Assembly: GCA_016793585.1 (NCBI GenBank)
Contig: JAEUJR010000054.1
Location: forward strand, 1-7,986
Reading direction: 5' to 3'
Source of the DNA: Archangium sp.
GTDB taxonomy: Bacteria > Myxococcota > Myxococcia > Myxococcales > Myxococcaceae
DNA length: 7,986 nucleotides
Under the pieces are notes generated by a model, which was given only the letters and a program-made list of their open reading frames with translations, was not told the DNA's origin and did no database searches. This document shows positions 1 to 6,938 of the stretch, one piece after another (position 1 is the stretch's first letter; each line of letters begins with the position of its first letter). Both the position numbers and the translations under genes were made by a program.

Positions 1-80
1 GTGGTGGTCGGCGGCTGAGTCGGTGCTCCGGCGAACGCAGTGAACGAGGCGACGACGACGAGGAGTGCGAGACGTTTCAT
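1..80 (-). CDS. Secreted protein, N-terminal fragment (runs off the left edge)
   Basis: Only the first 26 codons are in the window. They read from ATG at 80-78 as MKRLALLVVVASFTAFAGAP followed by TQPPTT. This is a classic Sec signal peptide: a Lys-Arg start, a hydrophobic core at residues 4-16 and a likely signal peptidase I site after Ala-Phe-Ala (about residue 17). The Pro/Thr-rich stretch that follows looks like the start of a flexible mature N terminus. There is no lipobox Cys, so the product should be periplasmic or exported rather than a lipoprotein. The start is supported by AGGGAG at 92-87, six bases upstream. The gene lies downstream of the lipoprotein gene on the same strand, but a 161-bp gap with a possible promoter separates them, so it may be transcribed on its own. 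The function cannot be told from the visible part. Confidence 0.75.
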   Translation of the reverse strand, partial: MKRLALLVVVASFTAFAGAPTQPPTT

Positions 81-86
81 GAGGTG

Positions 87-92
87 CTCCCT
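87..92 (-). promoter_or_regulatory. Ribosome binding site of the truncated secreted-protein gene
   Basis: On the minus strand AGGGAG ends six bases before the ATG at 80. It decides the start of a gene of which only a short piece is visible. Confidence 0.6.
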
Positions 93-134
93 GTGGGTGT
101 GCGGCCGCGCGAGAGTGCGGGGCCGATTGCGGCC

Positions 135-150
135 AGCGCGATTCGTGCCA
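135..150 (-). promoter_or_regulatory. Possible sigma-54 (-24/-12) promoter
   Basis: The minus strand reads TGGCACG-AATC-GCGCT from 150 down to 135. The RpoN consensus is TGGCACG-N4-TTGCW. The -24 block matches 7 of 7, the key GC of the -12 block is present at the right spacing, and the two T's before it are replaced by GC. The start of transcription would fall near 124, giving a leader of about 43 nt before the ATG at 80. Two 11-bp repeats lie 45-90 bp upstream, where an enhancer-binding activator would bind. The match is by eye. The imperfect -12 block and the high GC content keep confidence moderate. Confidence 0.4.
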
Positions 151-195
151 ACGCCGCTTCGTGGATGCGCAGCCTCGCGCCACGTGGACGTGGAG

Positions 196-239
196 CGACA
201 CCTCGTCAGGAGCCCGTCCGCGTGGGCCCGACACCTCGT
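196..239. repeat. Pair of 11-bp direct repeats, CGACACCTCGT, 33 bp apart
   Basis: CGACACCTCGT occurs at 196-206 and again at 229-239. The start-to-start distance of 33 bp is about three helical turns, so both copies would face the same side of the DNA. They lie between the stop codon of the lipoprotein gene (242) and the possible sigma-54 promoter at 135-150. Relative to the inferred transcription start near 124 they sit at roughly -72 to -82 and -105 to -115, a usual place for activator sites. The repeat itself is certain; its role is inference. The rest of the gap between 81 and 241 shows no other gene or RNA that I can support. Confidence 0.55.
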
Positions 240-241
240 GG

Positions 242-700
242 TCAGATCGGCCCGATGTCGACGCTCTGGCTCCATTTGAACGTGGGCGATGCGGCGCGAT
301 CGAAGCCGACCTCGAGCAGGAAGAAGTCGTCGGCACCCGGGTGCGAGCACTGAATGAACTTGCGCCGATCGGGGAACCCGAGCCGGAGCTTCACGGCGTC
401 GCCGACGGGCCGCGGCAGCGAGACGTCGAGGCGGTTGGGCGAGGTGAAGACCACACCGGTTGGAACGACCCAGCCCGCATCGGGTGGCTCTGCGCCGTTG
501 AGCAGCCCGGGCGCGGCGGCAGCGAAGTAGGGGTCGGGCAGGTTGGCCGCGCTTCGTGTGAACGTGAGCGCGAGCGCGCCCGCGTCGGCAGCCGGCTCCG
601 TGACCAGATTCACCTGCTCGAAGTTGTTCGCGCGCGGGCAGGTGTCGACGCAGAAACAGCCGCTCACGCTCGCCACCAGACTCAACAAGACGATTCGCAT
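242..700 (-). CDS. Small lipoprotein of unknown function
   Basis: The 152-residue product begins with a short lipoprotein signal peptide. The hydrophobic stretch at residues 3-13 ends in the lipobox VSGC, with Cys15 as the lipidated residue. The residue after Cys is Phe, not Asp, so by the E. coli rule it would go to the outer membrane (that rule may not hold here). Two more Cys follow closely (17 and 21) and one lies late (118), which could form disulfides. The rest has alternating hydrophobic residues that fit a small beta-rich fold, with no motif I recognise. I chose ATG at 700 over GTG at 703 because GAGGAG at 712-707 is then six bases away. The gene starts 14 nt after the acyl-CoA dehydrogenase stop, so the two are probably co-transcribed. 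Nothing in the sequence ties its function to fatty-acid oxidation. Confidence 0.8.
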   Translation of the reverse strand: MRIVLLSLVASVSGCFCVDTCPRANNFEQVNLVTEPAADAGALALTFTRSAANLPDPYFAAAAPGLLNGAEPPDAGWVVPTGVVFTSPNRLDVSLPRPVGDAVKLRLGFPDRRKFIQCSHPGADDFFLLEVGFDRAASPTFKWSQSVDIGPI

Positions 701-706
701 CACGGT

Positions 707-712
707 CTCCTC
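707..712 (-). promoter_or_regulatory. Ribosome binding site of the lipoprotein gene
   Basis: GAGGAG on the minus strand lies in the 14-nt gap after the acyl-CoA dehydrogenase stop codon. It is six bases from the ATG at 700 and only three from the overlapping GTG at 703, which favours the ATG. Confidence 0.6.
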
Positions 713-714
713 GT

Positions 715-2487
<1,773 letters not shown>

Positions 2488-2528
2488 GGCACTGGGTATA
2501 GCCGCGCGACCTGCGCTACGTCGTCATC
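2488..2528. promoter_or_regulatory. 41-bp divergent gap with a shared TATA-like core
   Basis: This gap must hold the start signals for the acyl-CoA dehydrogenase (minus) and the esterase (plus). GGTATAGCC at 2495-2503 reads as a plausible -10 on both strands (TATAGC on plus, TATACC on minus). On the minus strand it lies so close to ATG 2487 that the transcript would be leaderless or nearly so, which agrees with the missing Shine-Dalgarno. I see no convincing -35 for either direction, so this is weak. Confidence 0.25.
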
Positions 2529-3365
2529 ATGCGGCCTGGGTGGCTCCTCGTGGTGGTGGCGGCGTGCGCGCCGATGCGGCCGACCGTCGACGAAGGGGCG
2601 CAGCCGTGTGCCGTCGAGGGTGAGCGGTTGTCCTGCGCGCATCGCACGTTCGAGGTGGCGGTCGCTCAGCCGTTGCCGCTCACGCGCGTCGTGCACGTCG
2701 GCCTCCCGGCTGGGGTCGCGCCGGCGGGTGGCTGGCCGACGGTGCTCCTGTTCCAGGGCTCGCTGTACGGCGCGCAGTTGTCGTGGAGCGCGGTGCCCGC
2801 CGACCCTCTCGGTGCCTTCTGGCAGACGTCGACCGTCGCCTCGTTGCTCGACGCCGGCTTCGCGGTGGTGACGCCCGAGGTGCGCTACGGCGGCACCACG
2901 TATTGGGACACGAACGTTCCGCAGTGGTCGGTGATGTGGAGCAACGCGCCCGATCACCACTTCATGGTCGCGCTGCTCGACGGCCTGAGCGCGGGCACGT
3001 TCGGGCCACTCGACGCGACGAAGCTGTACGCGGGCGGTATCTCGAGCGGCGGCTACATGACCAGCCGCATGGCGCTCTCGTACCCCGGTCGGTTCAAGGC
3101 GCTCGCGGTGCACTCGGCATCGTGGGCGACGTGCGGCGGTCCGCTCTGTGTGCTGCCAGATTCGTTGCCCGCCGATCACCCGCCGACGCTGTTCCTTCAC
3201 GGCGAGGCAGACGCCGTCGTGCCCATCGCGACGATGCGCGCGTACGAGGCGAAGCTGGTGGGGCAGGGCGTCGAGGTGAAGACGGTGACGGTGGCCGGCA
3301 AGGGGCACGAGTGGCTCGAGGTGGGCGTGACCGAGCTGCCTGCGTTCTTCGCGGCACACCGCTGA
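2529..3365 (+). CDS. Lipoprotein esterase, PHB depolymerase/feruloyl esterase-like alpha/beta hydrolase
   Basis: A 278-residue alpha/beta hydrolase anchored as a lipoprotein. The signal peptide MRPGWLLVVVAAC ends in the lipobox VAAC with Cys13 as the lipid site, which also supports ATG 2529 as the start although no Shine-Dalgarno is visible. A catalytic triad can be read: Ser172 in GISSG (170-174) within the motif AGGISSGGYMTSR, Asp228 in HGEADAVVP (224-232) and His260 in GKGHEW. LLFQGS (73-78) probably forms the oxyanion-hole strand. Cys27/Cys36 and Cys202/Cys207 are spaced as possible disulfides, which suits an exported protein. The pattern resembles the LpqC/PHB-depolymerase group (COG3509), which cleaves polyesters or feruloyl and acetyl esters. 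The actual ester is unknown. It is divergent from the acyl-CoA dehydrogenase and ends 5 bp from the stop of the convergent oxidoreductase gene. Confidence 0.85.
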   Translation: MRPGWLLVVVAACAPMRPTVDEGAQPCAVEGERLSCAHRTFEVAVAQPLPLTRVVHVGLPAGVAPAGGWPTVLLFQGSLYGAQLSWSAVPADPLGAFWQTSTVASLLDAGFAVVTPEVRYGGTTYWDTNVPQWSVMWSNAPDHHFMVALLDGLSAGTFGPLDATKLYAGGISSGGYMTSRMALSYPGRFKALAVHSASWATCGGPLCVLPDSLPADHPPTLFLHGEADAVVPIATMRAYEAKLVGQGVEVKTVTVAGKGHEWLEVGVTELPAFFAAHR

Positions 3366-3370
3366 GCCGC

Positions 3371-4366
3371 TCACGCCACGAGCACGATCTTCCCTTCGAT
3401 GTTCCCCGCCTCGAGGCGCTCGTTCGCCGTGCGGGCCTCGAGCAACGGCAACGTCAGCGCGACCTTCGGAGCGATTCGCTTCTGCGCGAGCAGCTCGAAC
3501 AGCTTCGGCAGGTCTTCGCGAAACGGCGCGGGGTCGTTTCGATAGAGCCGGGTGATTCCGTAGAACGTGCCGCGCCGCCCGGTGAGCCGCGACCCGATAA
3601 AGCACGCTCCGGCAGAGCGCAGCAGCGCGGGAACGCCCTTCGCGCCCATGAAGCCGTACCAGACCGTCGTTCCACCAGCGCGCGTCGAACGAACGCACTC
3701 GCCGGTCTGGGCGCCTCCGACGGCATCGAACGCGGCGTCGACGCCTTCTGGTCTCACCGTGTGCACGCCGACGTCGAGCGGTGCGCTGCGGCCCTCGATG
3801 GGCGTCGCTCCATACCGGCGAACGAGCTCGTGCCGCGCCGCCGACGCCGCGCCGATTGCGTGAATGCCTTCGGCCTTCAGCAGATCGAGCAGCGCCTGAC
3901 CCACGCCGCCGTTCGCCGCGTTCACCAGCGCCCACTGCCCGCGCGTCAGCTTCGCCTCGCGGTGGATCATCTGAAATGCCGTCACGTAGTTGAGAATGAG
4001 CGAGACCACCTGCACGTCGTCGAGCCCGTCGGGCACCTTCACCCAGTGCTCCGCGCCGCGAACGACGTGCGTCGAATAGCCGCCGTGCACCAGCAGCGCG
4101 CAGACGCGGTCGCCCTCCTTCAGCGTCGTCACGCCCGGGCCGACGGCCTCGACGATGCCGACCGATTCGTAGCCGGGCACGAACGGAATCTTTGGCGCGT
4201 AGGGGTAGTTGCCCCGCCGCATCGTCACGTCGGTCGAGCCGACGCCCGTCGCGCGCACCTGCACCCGCACCTCACCCGGGCCGGGCGCGGGCAAGGGCAG
4301 CTCGACCACCTCGAGCACCTCGGGGCCACCGGGCTTCGTCAGCATCACCGAACGCATCGTCGTCAT
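3371..4366 (-). CDS. Zinc-free medium-chain dehydrogenase/reductase, quinone oxidoreductase-like
   Basis: A 331-residue cytoplasmic NAD(P)H-dependent oxidoreductase of the MDR superfamily, in the quinone oxidoreductase/VAT-1 branch (COG0604). The N-terminal GroES-like domain shows PGPGEVRVQVRATGV (28-42), PYAPKIPFVPGYE (55-67) and GVTTLKEGDRV (78-88). The Rossmann cofactor motif is VNAANGGVG at 148-156, followed by QALLDLLKAEG. The catalytic-zinc ligands and structural-zinc Cys tetrad of alcohol dehydrogenases are absent, so reduction of a quinone or an activated enal/enone is more likely than alcohol oxidation. The motif has Asn152 where AAGGVG is usual. A longer frame extends to 4429, but the family homology begins at MTTMRSVMLTKPGGPEVL and the extension is Arg-rich, so I take ATG 4366; ATG 4357 is also possible. 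It is divergent from the LysR gene across 74 bp and is its likeliest target. Confidence 0.88.
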   Translation of the reverse strand: MTTMRSVMLTKPGGPEVLEVVELPLPAPGPGEVRVQVRATGVGSTDVTMRRGNYPYAPKIPFVPGYESVGIVEAVGPGVTTLKEGDRVCALLVHGGYSTHVVRGAEHWVKVPDGLDDVQVVSLILNYVTAFQMIHREAKLTRGQWALVNAANGGVGQALLDLLKAEGIHAIGAASAARHELVRRYGATPIEGRSAPLDVGVHTVRPEGVDAAFDAVGGAQTGECVRSTRAGGTTVWYGFMGAKGVPALLRSAGACFIGSRLTGRRGTFYGITRLYRNDPAPFREDLPKLFELLAQKRIAPKVALTLPLLEARTANERLEAGNIEGKIVLVA

Positions 4367-4410
4367 GCCGGCAACGTGCGTCGCGCAGGCCCGTTCGTCG
4401 ATGCGCGCTC

Positions 4411-4437
4411 GTGCACGCCTGCTGTGCAATGGTGCAC
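4411..4437. promoter_or_regulatory. Candidate LysR operator: cluster of GTGCA/TGCAC half-sites
   Basis: Three GTGCA(C) half-sites crowd into 27 bp of the divergent gap: GTGCAC at 4411-4416, GTGCA at 4424-4428 and GTGCAC at 4432-4437. They form the inverted repeats TGCAC-N7-GTGCA (4412-4428) and GTGCA-N4-TGCAC (4424-4437). The nine-base word GTGCACGCC also occurs twice (4411-4419 and 4432-4440) with a 21-bp period, two helical turns. The last copy touches the regulator start codon at 4441. LysR proteins typically bind dyads in the gap between their own gene and a divergent target, so this is a strong place for the operator. Neither dyad is an exact T-N11-A box. Confidence 0.5.
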
Positions 4438-4440
4438 GCC

Positions 4441-5316
4441 ATGGATTGGGACATGCTGCAGGTCTTCTCGGCCGTCGCGCGCACCGGCACGTTGCAGGGT
4501 GCCTCGAAGCAGCTCAGCGTCGACCGCACCACCGTCGGCCGAAGGCTCGGAGCTCTCGAGCGGCGCCTGGGCGTCTCGCTCTTTCATCGCAACCGCGATG
4601 GGCTCACGCTGACCGACGAGGGCCGCCGCGCGCTCGAGCACGCGAGCCGCATGGAGGTCGAGGCCCGGGCGCTGCTCGCCACCGCCACGCCCGAACATGA
4701 GGTCGTCGGCACGGTTCGCCTGGCGGCTACCGAGGCGATGGCCCCGTTCCTCGTCGAGCACGGCCTGTTGCAGCTCGTCGAGCGTCACCCCGGCCTGTGT
4801 CTCGAGCTGCTCGGTGGAAATCAGCGGCTCGATCTCACCAGGGGAGAAGCCGACCTCGCGTTGCGTCTCGACCCGCTGCGTGGGGCCGAGCTCAAGGCCC
4901 GCTGCGTGAATCGCTCCCGCGTCGCGGTGTTCGCCTCTCGCGGCTACCTCTCGGCGCACGGGCCGGTGAAGTCCAGCTCGGCGCTGGCCGGTCATCGCGT
5001 CGTGCTGCCGGGCGGAGAGCTCGCGGGGCTTCCAGAAGGGCGTTGGCTCGCGGCGCAGCGGGGCGTCGTGCCCGTGTTCGTCAGCAACAGCTTTCCGGCG
5101 CTGGTGATGGCGGGGAAGAAGGGGCATGGGCTGGTCGCCGTGACGACCTCGTGGGCGGCTCGTGAGCCCGAGCTGCAGCACCTCTTCGACGTGCCCAACC
5201 TGCCACCCCGCGCGACGTGGCTGGTCTCGAGCGTTGCGGCGTCGAAGCGCCCGGCCGTCGCCGCCGTCGCGACGTTCATCGCCGAGCAATTCGCGCTCGC
5301 CACGAGGTCCACGTGA
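4441..5316 (+). CDS. LysR-type transcriptional regulator
   Basis: A 291-residue LysR-family protein. The N-terminal winged helix-turn-helix is clear: MDWDMLQVFSAVARTGTLQG, then ASKQLSVDRTTVGRRLGALE as the recognition region (21-40), RRLGVSLFHR (41-50) and GLTLTDEG (54-61). A linker helix runs to about 82, followed by the effector-binding domain (about 87-285) with GTVRLAATEAM, a GEADLALRL stretch (135-143) and GHGLVAVTT (228-236). I prefer ATG 4441, where family homology begins; ATG 4429, four codons upstream, is an alternative, and neither has a visible Shine-Dalgarno. The divergent oxidoreductase is the probable regulated gene. The stop TGA at 5314-5316 overlaps the GTG start of the next gene, so the regulator is co-transcribed and probably translationally coupled with two ABC permeases, which makes them candidate targets through autoregulation. 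The effector is unknown. Confidence 0.93.
   Translation: MDWDMLQVFSAVARTGTLQGASKQLSVDRTTVGRRLGALERRLGVSLFHRNRDGLTLTDEGRRALEHASRMEVEARALLATATPEHEVVGTVRLAATEAMAPFLVEHGLLQLVERHPGLCLELLGGNQRLDLTRGEADLALRLDPLRGAELKARCVNRSRVAVFASRGYLSAHGPVKSSSALAGHRVVLPGGELAGLPEGRWLAAQRGVVPVFVSNSFPALVMAGKKGHGLVAVTTSWAAREPELQHLFDVPNLPPRATWLVSSVAASKRPAVAAVATFIAEQFALATRST
5304..5307 (+). promoter_or_regulatory. Ribosome binding site of the first ABC permease
   Basis: GAGG lies inside the end of the LysR gene, five bases before GTG 5313. It supports this start over an in-frame ATG at 5217, which would add 32 mostly charged residues and lie deep in the regulator gene. Confidence 0.5.
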
Positions 5317-6116
5317 GCCTTCGCGCGATTCCCACGCTGCTCAAGGTCGGCTTCGCCGAGGCCGCCGCGTACCGCACCGAGATGGTCGTCTGGGTGCTGT
5401 CGACGACGATGCCCCTGGTGATGATGCTGCTGTGGACGAGCATAGCCGACGTCGCGCCGGTGCAGGGCCAGCTCGGCGCCAGCTGGAGCAGCGCCACCTT
5501 CATCAGCTACTTCCTCTGCGTCTTCATCGTGCGGCAGCTCGTCGCTGCGTGGGCCGCGTGGGAGATCAACTTCGAGGTGCGTCAGGGCACGCTCGCGCTG
5601 CGGCTGCTGCGGCCCCTGCACCCCATCGTCGCGTTCGCCACCTCGAACCTCGCCTACCTGCCGCTGCGTGGGCTGGTGACGCTGCCGGTCGCCATCTTCC
5701 TCGCGGCCACTCATCGCGACGCGCTCTCACACGACTGGCGCGCGTGGGCGCTGCTGCCGTTCACCATCTTCGGCGCGTGGCTCATCAACTTCCTCGTGAA
5801 CGTGTGTGTCGGCGCGCTGAGCTTCACGCTCGACAGCTCGCTGCGCGTGATGGACCTGTGGTTCGCGTTCTTCTTCGTGTTCTCGGGCTATCTCGTGCCG
5901 CTCGACTTCTTCCCGCCATGGCTGCGCGACGTCGCCGCGTGGCTGCCGTTTCGCTACGTGCTCGCGCTGCCGGTCGAGGTGATGACGGGCCGGCTGGCCT
6001 TCGACGACGCGCTTCGGCTCGTGGGCGCGCAGGTGGGTTGGGTCTCGGGCCTCGCCGCGCTGGCGGCGCTCTTGTGGACGCGTGGCGTGCAGCGCTTTCA
6101 GGCGTTCGGAGGCTGA
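5313..6116 (+). CDS. ABC-2 type transporter permease (COG4587-like)
   Basis: A 267-residue inner-membrane protein with about six transmembrane segments, near residues 25-47, 61-83, 112-133, 146-170, 180-200 and 238-256. The stretch FEVRQGTLALRLLRPLHPIV (87-106) is the cytoplasmic segment typical of this permease group, and FFVFSGYLVPLDFFPPWL (186-203) matches the region before the last helix of ABC-2 permeases. The family is uncharacterised; it works with a partner permease (COG3694) and an ATPase (COG4586). The start is GTG 5313, which shares TGA with the end of the LysR gene (GTGA overlap) and has GAGG five bases upstream. Translation from here gives VSLRAIPTLLKVGFAEAAAYRTEM without a signal peptide, as expected. 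The gene ends one base before the start codon of the second permease. The substrate is unknown and no ATPase gene is in the window. Confidence 0.87.
   Translation: MSLRAIPTLLKVGFAEAAAYRTEMVVWVLSTTMPLVMMLLWTSIADVAPVQGQLGASWSSATFISYFLCVFIVRQLVAAWAAWEINFEVRQGTLALRLLRPLHPIVAFATSNLAYLPLRGLVTLPVAIFLAATHRDALSHDWRAWALLPFTIFGAWLINFLVNVCVGALSFTLDSSLRVMDLWFAFFFVFSGYLVPLDFFPPWLRDVAAWLPFRYVLALPVEVMTGRLAFDDALRLVGAQVGWVSGLAALAALLWTRGVQRFQAFGG
6108..6112 (+). promoter_or_regulatory. Ribosome binding site of the second ABC permease
   Basis: GGAGG overlaps the last codons of the first permease, five bases before ATG 6118. It fixes that start over ATG 6082, which lies inside the first permease gene. Confidence 0.7.
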
Positions 6117-6117
6117 C

Positions 6118-6915
6118 ATGCGCCGCGCGTTCGAACTGCTCAAGGTGCAGCTGAAGGCCTCGGTGATGCTCGCGGTGCAGTACCGCCTCGACTTCGTGCT
6201 CGACCTCGTCATCGGCCTCTTCTGGACGGTGGCCGCCGTGTTGCCGCTCTTCGTCGTCTACGGCGGCTCGTCGTCGGCGCAGGGCGTGCCGGGTTGGTCG
6301 TTCGGCGAGACGCTGCTCGTCGTGGGCTGCTTCATCACCCTGCAGGCCGTCATCGACGGCGCCATCTCGCCGTCGCTCTCGTCGGTGCTCGACCACGTTC
6401 GCAAGGGCACGCTCGACTTCGTGCTGCTCAAGCCGCATGACGCGCAGCTGCTCGTCTCGACCGCCCGGTTTCAGCTCTGGCGCGCGGCGGGGCTGGTGCA
6501 CGCCGGCATCGTCTTCACGCTCGGGTTCCGTGAGCTGGGCCACGGGCCCACGCTGCTCGGAGTCGCCGAGGCGTTGCTGCTGCTGCTCGTCGCCACCGCG
6601 TTGCTCTATTCGTTGTGGCTGCTCATCGTCAGCGTCAGCTTCTATGCGGTGAAGGTCGACAACCTGAGCTCGCTCTTCACCAGCATCTTCGACGCGGCCC
6701 GCTGGCCGGCGAGTGTCTTTCGGGGCGTGTTCCGCATCGTCTTCACCTTCGTGATTCCGCTGGTGGTGATGACGACGTTGCCAGCCGAGGCCCTGCTGGG
6801 CCGCCTGCCGTGGACGTCGCTGGTCGCGAGCATCGTCGGCGCGGCGGTCTTCGCGGTGGTCGCGCGCGCGGTGTGGCTCTCGAGTCTGCGGCGCTACACG
6901 TCGGCGGGCGGCTGA
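6118..6915 (+). CDS. ABC-2 type transporter permease (COG3694-like)
   Basis: A 265-residue inner-membrane partner of the preceding permease, with about six hydrophobic segments near residues 25-48, 62-82, 124-137, 147-175, 205-222 and 233-255. Diagnostic stretches are VRKGTLDFVLLKPHDAQLLV (94-113), the counterpart of the RQGTLALRLLRP stretch in the first permease, and FDAARWPASVFRGVFRIVFT (191-210) with FVIPLVVMTTLPAEALLGRL (211-230), the usual C-terminal signature of this family. The start at ATG 6118 follows the first permease stop after a single base and has an excellent GGAGG. The two products very likely form a heterodimeric channel. The ATPase normally encoded beside this pair is missing here: the next gene lies on the other strand 5 bp away and encodes an outer-membrane receptor. 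The transported compound cannot be inferred. Confidence 0.87.
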   Translation: MRRAFELLKVQLKASVMLAVQYRLDFVLDLVIGLFWTVAAVLPLFVVYGGSSSAQGVPGWSFGETLLVVGCFITLQAVIDGAISPSLSSVLDHVRKGTLDFVLLKPHDAQLLVSTARFQLWRAAGLVHAGIVFTLGFRELGHGPTLLGVAEALLLLLVATALLYSLWLLIVSVSFYAVKVDNLSSLFTSIFDAARWPASVFRGVFRIVFTFVIPLVVMTTLPAEALLGRLPWTSLVASIVGAAVFAVVARAVWLSSLRRYTSAGG

Positions 6916-6938
6916 GCCCGTCAGAAGCCCGCGCCGAC
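6900..6938. terminator. Imperfect inverted repeat over the convergent stops, possible two-way terminator
   Basis: GTCGGCGGGC at 6900-6909 pairs with GCCCGCGCCGAC at 6927-6938 as a ten-base-pair GC-rich stem with a two-base bulge and a 17-base loop. The loop holds both stop codons (6913-6915 plus, 6923-6921 minus). The gap between the convergent genes is only 5 bp, so any terminator has to overlap coding sequence. There is no T-run on either side, so it is not a textbook intrinsic terminator. Confidence 0.3.

Noticed and set aside
3363..3373. Perfect odd palindrome TGAGCCGCTCA between the convergent stops
   Set aside because: Two opposed TGA stops five bases apart give most of this symmetry automatically; it is too short for a terminator.
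4367..4429. A 21-residue N-terminal extension of the oxidoreductase starting at 4429
   Set aside because: The extension is Arg-rich, overlaps the candidate LysR operator and precedes the point where family homology begins.
2783..4612. Plus-strand open frame of 609 codons over the esterase, oxidoreductase and LysR start
   Set aside because: Composition is Arg-rich and it overlaps three recognised genes in other frames.
5217..5312. An upstream ATG start for the first permease
   Set aside because: It would add 32 charged residues before a hydrophobic permease and lie inside the LysR gene; GTG 5313 has a Shine-Dalgarno and the classic GTGA overlap.
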